From contig NZ_CP136624.1 of the NCBI RefSeq assembly GCF_032917945.1, positions 6,014,001 through 6,078,000 of the forward strand: 64,000 nt of DNA, read 5' to 3'. This stretch comes from Bradyrhizobium sp. sBnM-33. Lineage in GTDB: Bacteria; Pseudomonadota; Alphaproteobacteria; Rhizobiales; Xanthobacteraceae. Under the pieces are notes generated by a model. That model saw nothing but the letters and a program-made list of their open reading frames with translations, was not told the DNA's origin and ran no database searches. Below, in pieces: positions 56,179-63,188 of the stretch. A program made the position numbers and the translations under genes. The first letter of the stretch is position 1. Every line of letters begins with the position of its first letter.

Positions 56179-56900
56179 TCAATCTTGCGGCGCGGTCTTG
56201 CGGCCGGCGACGCCCGTCGCGCAGCCAAAGAAGTACTTTGAGAACTTCACCTCTAGGCCGTGGGCGCGCAGCATGGCTGCGATCTCGGCGGCACTGCCGA
56301 AGTTGATGCTGTAAGTGCCGATCATCGCAAAATCCTGCGCGCCGCGGAGAAGATACGCTCGATGAGCGGCAAGATCACCCTGAGATGAAACAGGTAGAGC
56401 GGCCGAAGCCACCACCCTTTCGGGTCCGACGCCTCGATCATGGAGAAGACGCCTCCGGGTTTCAGCACGCGCGCGATCAAGGCGGCCAGTCGCGCATGCT
56501 GCTCGGGGTTGAACGTCTTCAAGCCGAACGTGGAGATGACGAAGTCCGCGCTCTCCGACGGCAGGTCGCTTGCCAGCACGTTATCCTCTATGAATTCGAT
56601 TCGGTGGTGGGCGTGAAGTCGCGCCATGGCGCGACGATGCATACCGGAGGAGATATCGACGGCGGTGATCGCGCCGATATCGTCGAAGCGCTTCAACAGA
56701 TGAGGCCAGACCTCGCCGGTTCCTGCCATGAGATCGTAACCGCGAGTGCCGCCCCCTTGAAGCACCGGCATCGCCGCCACGCATTGCTTGCGCCAGCGCT
56801 CGGTGAAGCCGAACGAGCAGATCTGGCTGAAGGTAATGTAGCGATCCGAGCAGCGATCGAACACGGCCTTCACGAACTGCGGGTCATAGATATCGCCCAT
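56179..56900 (-). pseudogene. Class I SAM-dependent methyltransferase with a frameshift
   Basis: ATG 56900 opens a UbiE-like methyltransferase (MGDIYDPQFVKAVFDRCSDR, motif I YDLMAGTGEVWPHLL, ALIARVLKPGGVFSMIEASD). The frame stops at 56322 just after PLIERIFSAARRILR. The conserved C-terminus GAQDFAMIGTYSINFGSAAE continues in another frame to 56179. The single indel is near 56345. Joined, it makes about 240 residues. It is inactive unless the frameshift is a sequencing error. Confidence 0.8.
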
Positions 56901-57091
56901 TCCGCCTTATGCCCCCTGCCCCCGATCAATTATCCCGGGCGGCTTTGACCTTACGCCATTGCCACCGGCGAAGAGAGCGTCCCCCATTAAGATTACGCCT
57001 TAACCAATAATTAATTATGTCTTTGCGGGCACGAAAGGCTCAGCTTAGCGTTTTGGGAATGCTGCTCAGTAACCTACGATGGATGAGTGCC

Positions 57092-57442
57092 ATGACCTAT
57101 AGAACGACGTTGATCGCGTCTCTCAGTGCAGTCGCGCTTGTCCTTGCCGCGGGCGAGGCATTTGCCGATCCGGGCGTGGCGCGCGGCGCAGGCGTTGCGC
57201 CGTCGCGTCCGGCTTTCCCGGCATTCCCCAAATCGGGGCATCATCACCATCATCACCGGGGAGTAAGCGGTTTCTGGCCGACCGGCGGCGTCGTCTATGG
57301 TCTGTCGAATGAGGTCGAGCGACCGGTCGTCGTGGAGACTCCGCCCCTCAAAACATCGGACGATATCCGCTTCACATGCGTGTACGATATCCCCTGGGAT
57401 TACGTGCATCGATGTCCGCAGTTTAATACGCCTCGGCAGTAA
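57092..57442 (+). CDS. Small secreted protein with natural His6
   Basis: This protein of about 116 residues has a signal peptide (MTYRTTLIASLSAVALVLAA, cleaved near AFA-DPG). The mature part contains a natural run of six histidines (GHHHHHHRG), and near the C-terminus two cysteines in FTCVYDIPWDYVHRCPQ. Metal binding is possible. ATG 57092 is preferred; ATG 57083 and 57017 are alternatives. It is not assigned to a family. Confidence 0.65.
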   Translation: MTYRTTLIASLSAVALVLAAGEAFADPGVARGAGVAPSRPAFPAFPKSGHHHHHHRGVSGFWPTGGVVYGLSNEVERPVVVETPPLKTSDDIRFTCVYDIPWDYVHRCPQFNTPRQ

Positions 57443-58289
57443 GGTTTGAGGGGGCGTAGGACGCGACAGCCTTGCTAAATCACAAGTCCCTCATGGTGAG
57501 GAGCGCGAAGCGCGTCTCGAACCATGAAGGCCCGTCTGTGGCGACGGCGACATCCGATCTGGCGGAATGCCTATTCCGCCTATGACTGATCTACGTTTCA
57601 AACAGCATGAGGGTGTGAGTCTGCATTCTCGCGGCGAGAAGCGCCCGAGCTTTGCGTCATCGAAAGACCCTCTGCATGAGTAGAGGGCGCAGGGAAGACC
57701 GGGTGCTTGCCGCACCCGCGGTCTCGTGTGCAAAGTGCGCAACAGGAAACGCACACGAGCATACAGGTACAGCGGAAACACTCCGGCCTTCCCTGCGCAA
57801 TGGCTTTACGGCTTACTTCGTGCTCTTCCCGGAGAACGGCTCTTTTGCCTCCGTCGGCCGTGAGAAGCTTGCCCCTCTCGGACTTAACGCCAGCACCGCG
57901 GCGCCCGAACCACACGACTTCGCCATACGCTTCCTGCGCGTACGTCTAGCGCGCATTCAGCGTCCACCGCATTCACCGCACGTTCGTGACGATCGCGAGC
58001 ACCCCTCATCTTGCCGTGAGACGGGCGGAGTTATGCGGCTGATTTGCCCCTCGTGTTAAGCGGAATATTTTTGTTTCCCGGGCTTGACACGATTTCTGAA
58101 AATCAGGATTGACTTGCCTCATGCCGGTTTGTCGCACTCGATGGGCAAACTTCGTCCTTGTGAGCCAACGGGCCGCGCGAATGCGCGCCCGATGACAGGC
58201 TCCGCGAAGCCGTCCATAGCGCCGCCGATAGAAAACGTGCCATTCCTCCCATCCCTTCGACGGGATGTCATCCAATCATTTGCCGCAGC
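57443..58289. other. Gene-free region with repeats before the Rrf2 gene
   Basis: About 850 bp holds no supported gene. It contains a small hairpin repeat (CATGGT/ACCATG arms, 57492-57526), the structured repeat element at 57600-58060, and an untranslated stretch before the Rrf2 promoter. Frames of up to 135 codons exist on both strands in the repeat, but none has recognisable domains. Confidence 0.6.
57600..58060. repeat. Roughly 460 bp structured dispersed repeat element
   Basis: The element contains nested inverted repeats. Outer arms GCGCAGGGAAGACCGG (57687-57702) pair with CCGGCCTTCCCTGCGC (57783-57798) with one mismatch. Inside, GGGTG/CACCC (57701-57717) and CTCGTGTGC/GCACACGAG (57723-57759) form two hairpins, giving a three-way-junction shape. 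I recognise closely similar sequence from many sites in Bradyrhizobium genomes. It could be a non-coding RNA gene, a protein-free mobile element or a fold-back element. Confidence 0.65.
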
Positions 58290-58328
58290 TTGACGGGCCG
58301 TTAATCATGTAATATCATTAGTTACATG
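58290..58328 (+). promoter_or_regulatory. Rrf2 promoter with palindromic operator and leaderless start
   Basis: TTGACG (58290-58295) and TATCAT (58313-58318) are 17 bp apart, predicting a transcript start at or next to A58326 of the ATG. CATGTAA (58306-58312) and TTACATG (58322-58328) form an inverted repeat spanning the -10 and the start codon. No Shine-Dalgarno precedes the ATG. The Rrf2 protein probably binds here and represses itself. Confidence 0.72.
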
Positions 58329-58790
58329 AGAAGAGACAGTCGATTGTCAGGCGTGTTGCACGTACTGCTCCACATGGCCGAGCAGAAAGAGCCGGTGACG
58401 TCGGAAGCGCTGGCGAAGGCCATGGATACCAATGCGGTGGTGATACGGCGGCTCATGTCCGGGCTGCGAGATCATGGCCATGTGCGATCGGAGAAAGGAC
58501 ATGGCGGCGGATGGACCCTCGCCCGCGATCTCGCGACGATTTCGCTGCGGGACGTCTATGAGGCGCTCGGCCAACCGTCGCTGTTCGCCGTAGGAAACAG
58601 AACAGAATCGCCCGGCTGCCTTGTCGAGCAGGCCGTGAACGCCGCGCTCGACGAGGCATTCGACGATGCGGAGGCGCTGCTGCTGGCGCGTCTGGCAGAT
58701 GTGACGCTCGCGATGGTGAGCGCCGACTTTCAAAAGCGTCTGGGTGACCGGCGCAACCGTCATCGTCTGGATATTGTTCATGCATCATGA
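58326..58790 (+). CDS. Rrf2 family transcriptional regulator
   Basis: This 154-residue winged-helix regulator ([20 protein letters not shown] and [20 protein letters not shown]) belongs to the Rrf2 family. Only one Cys (C98, [12 protein letters not shown]) lies in the sensor region, unlike the three of IscR or NsrR, so it fits single-Cys, redox-sensing Rrf2 proteins. It overlaps the following methyltransferase gene by 11 bp. Confidence 0.92.
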   Translation: MRRDSRLSGVLHVLLHMAEQKEPVTSEALAKAMDTNAVVIRRLMSGLRDHGHVRSEKGHGGGWTLARDLATISLRDVYEALGQPSLFAVGNRTESPGCLVEQAVNAALDEAFDDAEALLLARLADVTLAMVSADFQKRLGDRRNRHRLDIVHAS

Positions 58791-59481
58791 TGCGGCAGCC
58801 TCAGTATTGCTGGCCCACTTCTCCGATCCCGCGGCGGTGACGCGCTACGCGGAAGGGCCACCACGCTTCGTTCCCGGCTTTGCGGACCTTCACCGCATGA
58901 GCCGCATCTTGTTGGCGGAGCAGGCTGCGCAAGACGCGCTTGTGTTGGTGCTCGGCGCCGGTGGCGGCCTAGAACTGAAGGCATTGGCAGAGGCGGAGCA
59001 TCGCTGGCGTTTCGTTGGCATCGATCCCGCCGCCGAGATGCTGAAGCTGGCCGAGCAGACGCTGGGGCAGTTCAATGCGCGGGTGCAGTTACAGCAGGGC
59101 TATATCGATGATGCGCCCGATGGGCCGTTCGATGCCGCCACATGCCTGCTCACGCTGCATTTCCTCGACGTCGACGAACGGCGGCGGACCGCACGGGAAA
59201 TCCACCGCCGCCTTCGACCCGGCGCGCCCTTTGTGGCCGCCCATTCCAGTTTTCCGCAAGCTGACGGCGAGCGCGCGCGATGGCTATCCCGCTATGCCGC
59301 CTATGCGATAGCTTCCGGCGCCGATCCAAACCGGGCCAACAATGCGCGTGCTGCCGTCGAGGCCCACCTGAGCCTGCTCAGCCCGGAACACGACGCGCAA
59401 ATTCTGCGTGAGGCCGGCTTCAGGGATGTCGAGTTGTTCTACGCCGCGTTTACCTGGCGCGGCTGGGTTGGCTATGCCTGA
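58780..59481 (+). CDS. Class I SAM-dependent methyltransferase
   Basis: This enzyme of about 233 residues has motif [21 protein letters not shown], the acidic loop [15 protein letters not shown] and the post-I region [23 protein letters not shown] 58780 lies in the 3' end of the Rrf2 gene (11 bp overlap), so the two are translationally coupled and the enzyme is the probable target of the regulator. The substrate is unknown. Confidence 0.86.
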   Translation: MHHDAAASVLLAHFSDPAAVTRYAEGPPRFVPGFADLHRMSRILLAEQAAQDALVLVLGAGGGLELKALAEAEHRWRFVGIDPAAEMLKLAEQTLGQFNARVQLQQGYIDDAPDGPFDAATCLLTLHFLDVDERRRTAREIHRRLRPGAPFVAAHSSFPQADGERARWLSRYAAYAIASGADPNRANNARAAVEAHLSLLSPEHDAQILREAGFRDVELFYAAFTWRGWVGYA

Positions 59482-59548
59482 AGCGGGCACTTGGCAGAAG
59501 CGAAGTGCGGACGCCGGTCATCGTAATACAGATTAGAGTGTCACCGTA

Positions 59549-59611
59549 ATTCTTCACCTCATTGATGATCCGCGTCGCGGTCGCGCCGAGGAAGCTCATG
59601 TCGAAGGGATA
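59549..59611 (-). pseudogene. guaA fragment (GMP synthase near-C-terminal)
   Basis: On the minus strand these 63 bp encode YPFDMSFLGATATRIINEVK plus N, which matches the region of GMP synthase about 35 residues before its C-terminus. The similarity ends sharply at 59549 and does not extend upstream past 59611. No intact guaA lies near. It is a short scar of a guaA copy. Confidence 0.55.
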
Positions 59612-59673
59612 AGTCGAGATGGGTGCGGTGGATTGCGCCCTCCGGCCAATCCACCCAACGCGCTGTGTTCCGG

Positions 59674-60135
59674 TCAGCCCTCTACAGCGTTCTCATGAAC
59701 CCCGCTGCCGCGAAGCCCCCAGAGGATCAGCGAAAAGGATATGATTCCCGTCGGGGCGGCTGGGTACATGACGAGTTGGATCAGCATCTCCTGAGCGTCG
59801 CTCCCACGAGCGCCGGCCGCCGCGATCGGAATGATCGAACCACCGGCCCCCAAGAGAGCCGCGATCACGAAACCGGCGATCGTTGCAAGCGCGGAATAGA
59901 TGAGAAACCAGAATGCCAGCCGTGACGGCGTCGATGTGAGCTGCAGCTTCGGCCAGACCTGACCCAAGGCCACAAGCAACACTCCCGTGAATCCGCTGAG
60001 CGTGTGAACCGAACGGCCGAGATTTGGTGCGGCGAAATACGGCACCGCAAATCCCTGGAAGCTCGTGAAGAGGAACAAGGCTACGCCGATCTGAATCAGC
60101 CGGTGCCCTTGGACGGCCAGTGCTGTCGCGCTCAT
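59674..60135 (-). CDS. Hydroxylaminobenzene mutase-like membrane protein (HabA family)
   Basis: This 153-residue protein has four hydrophobic segments. GHRLIQIGVALFLFTSFQGF, RSVHTLSGFTGVLLVALGQV and the C-terminal LILWGLRG resemble HabA/HabB, membrane enzymes that rearrange hydroxylaminobenzene to 2-aminophenol. No nitroarene genes are near, so the family role is uncertain. ATG 60135 follows AAGGAG. Confidence 0.78.
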   Translation of the reverse strand: MSATALAVQGHRLIQIGVALFLFTSFQGFAVPYFAAPNLGRSVHTLSGFTGVLLVALGQVWPKLQLTSTPSRLAFWFLIYSALATIAGFVIAALLGAGGSIIPIAAAGARGSDAQEMLIQLVMYPAAPTGIISFSLILWGLRGSGVHENAVEG

Positions 60136-60382
60136 GCGTTGCTCCTTTTTGTAGCCGTGATGTCGTAATTGGCTATCGCTCTCCACTCCGCGGCGAGGAG
60201 CAGATAGGGCTGAAAAGCGGATAGCGAAAGATGGATACCCGCCGATTGGACGTAACGCGAGGACGTGCACGAAACGCGTCTTGATCCCGGACATGTCTGG
60301 AACCGAGCCGGGCAGTCCTTCGCCGGGAACGGCACGCCTTCGCCGCCGTTGACCGATGTTACCGAATACGAAGGCCGATCCA

Positions 60383-60841
60383 ATGGCTGGTCTTGAATTC
60401 GAGATGACCTATCGTCTGCGCGTGCGCGGTCCGATGCCGGCGACGCAAGGCTCGCCCGTCGGCGAGCACATCTACTGGGAGATGAGCGAGGGCACACTGG
60501 AAGGTCCGCGCATCAAGGCGCGTATCGCGATGCCGGGCGGTGACTGGTACCGGCCGGGCGCGGATGGCTTTGGCCGGCCCGATGTTCGCGTCCAATTCAT
60601 CACAGATGACGACGCGGTTATTCTGCTGCACTACACCGGCCTCGTGCAGATGAATGACGCATTCACCAAGGCCGCCGAGGCGGCCAACACCACGCGCTTT
60701 GAAGATCACTACATGCGGATGGCGATGCGCTTCGATGCCGGCGCATCGAAATACGCGTGGCTCAACCAGCATCTGTTTGTGGCCGAGGGCCGTCTCACCG
60801 GAAAAAACCAGATCGAGTACCGCATTTACCGCGTCACCTGA
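60383..60841 (+). CDS. DUF3237 family protein
   Basis: This protein of about 152 residues has a DUF3237 domain (EFEMTYRLRVRGPMPATQGS, GRPDVRVQFITDDDAVILLH, NQHLFVAEGRLTGKNQIEYR). The fold is a beta-barrel of unknown activity. ATG 60383 follows AAGG; an in-frame ATG at 60356 would add nine residues. It is divergent from the HabA-like gene. Confidence 0.85.
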   Translation: MAGLEFEMTYRLRVRGPMPATQGSPVGEHIYWEMSEGTLEGPRIKARIAMPGGDWYRPGADGFGRPDVRVQFITDDDAVILLHYTGLVQMNDAFTKAAEAANTTRFEDHYMRMAMRFDAGASKYAWLNQHLFVAEGRLTGKNQIEYRIYRVT

Positions 60842-61311
60842 TTGCTGCGCCTTTGAGAGATTTATCGAGCTCGTCGGGCGGGTTAGCGAAGCGTAACCCG
60901 CCGTTCCACCAAATAGTTCTGATGAGACAATGCGGTGGATTATGCCGGAGCCTGTCATCGGGCCGCGCTTCGCGCGGACCCGTTGGGCTGATCCACGAAC
61001 TGAATCTTCCTCGGCGACTTTCACTTCTGCTCAGGAGCCCATACGGGATCGACCGGCACCTCGGAGATCGAAAAAGATCAACTCCTAAAGCAGGTCAGCG
61101 AACGCGTAACCCGCCATCACGAACACAGCTCAATGAAGGTGAAGGCCTGCGCATCGTCAATCCGTTTCGGGGGTTAGCTCGTTAGCCGACAGCGCAGCGC
61201 ATTGCGCCGCCCGGCACCCGATTGACGGAATACGCTGCGCTATTCCGCCCTACCGGCTGAGTTTAGTGCACTAACACCGCAATTCTATTCTGCAATGTCC
61301 TGCGAGCCGTG
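60842..61311. other. Gene-free region with palindromes and a PIN remnant
   Basis: About 470 bp between the DUF3237 gene and the XRE/MmyB gene. GGCGGGTTA (60877-60885) pairs with TAACCCGCC (60894-60902) and may terminate the DUF3237 transcript. The stretch at about 61141-61176 encodes GLRIVNPFRGLAR, the end of a VapC toxin. GGAATACGCTGCGCTATTCC (near 61224-61243) is another palindrome. No gene is supported. Confidence 0.6.
61141..61176 (+). pseudogene. Second VapC/PIN C-terminal remnant
   Basis: The bases encode EGLRIVNPFRG followed by the end of the frame, the same end as the remnant at 55404-55553 (GLRIVNPFRGA). The rest of the gene is missing. It is too short for independent proof, but the near-identical tail suggests a common origin. 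Confidence 0.5.
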
Positions 61312-62163
61312 TCAGGCTACCAAGTCGCGAATAAGCGAGCCGTTACCGCTGGGCGTGATGTTTGGCGGGGGCTGCTCCTGCACCATGCTTTTTGTGACCT
61401 CAATAGTCCTGGCATCGGCTGGGAAGAGCATTTCCAACGCGAGCTCAGCCAGTGTCACATCATTGGGTGTGCCGAAAACGGTCACGGTATTCAGGAATGC
61501 CACCGTGCCCAGGCGTGTAGCGATACGAAGTGGTGTTGCCAGACGCTGCGAAGCCTCCAAGCCTCCGGAGGGCTCGGAATTGGGCGGAACAGGGTAGGCC
61601 GCTATTTCTGCATGCAATCTCTGAATAACCGGATCGGCCCGCGTGTCGATCTGTTGGCGAAGGACGCTCAGAGAGTGCGCGCGCCATTCCACGAAATTCA
61701 GGATGCGCGGACCCATTCCGGACGGATGCAGGAGGAGACGCATGGCGTTGACCGGGGTGCGCAAGAGCTCCGCCGAACAGCCTTCGTAAAGCTGTGGAAG
61801 CGCCGCATTCGACAGTATCACGTTCCAGTGCCGATCGACCGCGAAGGCCGGGTACGGCCGATGAGCCATCAGCACACGATCAATGGCGCTCTTTGCCGCC
61901 TCCAATTCCGTGAGCGCGCGCTCCTCGAAGGCGGGGGCAAAGCCCGCGGCGAGAAGCAGCTTGTTCTGATCGCGAAGCGGCAGATCCAAATGTTCGGCAA
62001 GTCGCAGGATCATTTCACGACTGGGCTGCGACCTGCCGGTCTCAAGACAGGACAGATGCCTGGTCGAGCTCTCCGCTGCGTGCGCGAGATCGGCCTGCGT
62101 CATACGGCGCCGCTCGCGCCAACGCCGGAGAAGGATGCCGAAAGGGAGCTGATAGGCACTCAT
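61312..62163 (-). CDS. XRE family regulator with MmyB-like ligand domain
   Basis: This 283-residue protein has an N-terminal helix-turn-helix (RRMTQADLAHAAESSTRHLS, CLETGRSQPSREMILRLAEH) and a C-terminal MmyB-like PAS-type ligand domain (FAVDRHWNVILSNAALPQLY). Members bind fatty-acid-like ligands and repress a divergent oxidoreductase or transport gene. It is divergent from the SnoaL gene across twin palindromes. Confidence 0.92.
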   Translation of the reverse strand: MSAYQLPFGILLRRWRERRRMTQADLAHAAESSTRHLSCLETGRSQPSREMILRLAEHLDLPLRDQNKLLLAAGFAPAFEERALTELEAAKSAIDRVLMAHRPYPAFAVDRHWNVILSNAALPQLYEGCSAELLRTPVNAMRLLLHPSGMGPRILNFVEWRAHSLSVLRQQIDTRADPVIQRLHAEIAAYPVPPNSEPSGGLEASQRLATPLRIATRLGTVAFLNTVTVFGTPNDVTLAELALEMLFPADARTIEVTKSMVQEQPPPNITPSGNGSLIRDLVA

Positions 62164-62198
62164 TGCGCGAGCCTAGCGCCCGAACCGGCTGTTCTCAA

Positions 62199-62255
62199 TG
62201 ACCTCAGAGGTCAAGTTGGCTGCGCAGAACTGCTGTTTTTTGACCTGTGGGGTCA
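62199..62255. promoter_or_regulatory. Twin palindromes between XRE/MmyB and SnoaL genes
   Basis: TGACCTCAGAGGTCA (62199-62213) is a perfect palindrome around a central A. TGACCTGTGGGGTCA (62241-62255) is a weaker copy. They start 42 bp apart, four helical turns. They are probably operators for the XRE/MmyB repressor controlling both directions. Confidence 0.65.
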
Positions 62256-62334
62256 TCGATTTCGGCCGACGCTCACGCGAATGCTGGCGCGGGGCTTTGG
62301 TTCGAACTGAAACCGCGAAACTTCGAGGTGGAAC

Positions 62335-62802
62335 ATGCCCAGGATTGATTACTACCTGCTCGCATTTCTGATGAGCGCAGTGCTTGCGATCCCTGCTCTC
62401 GCTCAGAACGCCAGATCGCCAATTGGAGAAAAAGCGATGCTCGACCCACAGACGCTAGCCGATCGATACGTTGCCGTATGGAATGAAGCCGACGAGCAGC
62501 GAAGGCGCGACGCCATATCAGCGCTTTGGGTGCCAAATGGCCAACACTTCGTCGAAGGCCGGCAGGCCCGGGGCTATGACGAGCTGGAGAAGCGGGTCCG
62601 GGGATCCCATGAAAGAAATGTCAGGGATAACGGCAACCGATTTCGCGCGGCGCCCGGAGCCCGCCGTCTGCACGACGTCATGACGTTCCATTGGGAGATG
62701 CTATCCGCCAATGGTGACACAGTCCTAGTCAGGGGATTGGAGTTTCTGATCATCGACGACGAAGGCCGGATCATCATCGATTATCAGTTCTTCCCGGCTT
62801 AG
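62335..62802 (+). CDS. Exported SnoaL-like (NTF2 family) protein
   Basis: This 155-residue protein has a signal peptide (IDYYLLAFLMSAVLAIPALA, cleaved before QNARS) and a SnoaL-like domain (ADRYVAVWNEADEQRRRDAI, WVPNGQHFVEGRQARGYDEL). It is the likely target of the divergent XRE/MmyB regulator. ATG 62335 follows GAGGTGG. Confidence 0.88.
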   Translation: MPRIDYYLLAFLMSAVLAIPALAQNARSPIGEKAMLDPQTLADRYVAVWNEADEQRRRDAISALWVPNGQHFVEGRQARGYDELEKRVRGSHERNVRDNGNRFRAAPGARRLHDVMTFHWEMLSANGDTVLVRGLEFLIIDDEGRIIIDYQFFPA

Positions 62803-62820
62803 GGCATGATCCGGAAAGAC

Positions 62821-62859
62821 AGAGCGGGATGACTATTCGAAGAAAAACCATCCCGCTCT
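62821..62859 (+). terminator. Terminator hairpin after the SnoaL gene
   Basis: AGAGCGGGATG (62821-62831) and CATCCCGCTCT (62849-62859) form a perfect 11 bp stem with a 17-base loop, starting 18 bp after the SnoaL stop. It has no strong T-tract. Confidence 0.6.
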
Positions 62860-62870
62860 GGTCACGCCCC

Positions 62871-62906
62871 CTACTCCCACTCTATCGTCCCCGGCGGCTG
62901 TGAGCC
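62871..62906 (-). pseudogene. guaA 3'-terminal fragment, probable integration scar (att)
   Basis: On the minus strand the 36 bp encode GSQPPGTIEWE and a TAG stop, exactly the conserved C-terminus of GMP synthase. No guaA sequence lies upstream. The 3' end of guaA is a known integration site for genomic islands, and such short copies are the direct repeats left at their ends. The orientation suggests that intact guaA lies beyond the right edge. Confidence 0.65.
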
Positions 62907-63188
62907 GTTGTCAGCCATTGCCGGTCTGGCTGGCAACTGCCAAAAAGTACCGTCACCCTGATCCTACCAGATCTGCACGCGATGCGTGATTTACGATTTC
63001 ACGCACCCCACCTCGTCGCTCCCTTCGCCCGGTGAGTTAGGTTAAATGGCGGGGTTGGGCCGGTAGCGGACTGACAGGTTTCGAGAACTGAGACCATGAA
63101 AGCTGCCGACACGAGACAGCCTTGTGAGAACGGCGGCTATTCAGTACGAGCCCACCCGCTGGAGCTGGACGACAGGCAGCCGCGAACC
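62907..63188. other. Gene-free stretch between the guaA scar and the broken OYE gene
   Basis: Together with the terminator and scar this makes a gap of nearly 390 bp after the SnoaL stop. Frames in the OYE reading direction run into it only because of the frameshift. No other feature was recognised. Confidence 0.5.

Noticed and set aside
57652..58059. A 135-codon frame in the structured repeat
   Set aside because: The composition and lack of a domain suggest chance; the DNA there is better explained as a structured repeat.
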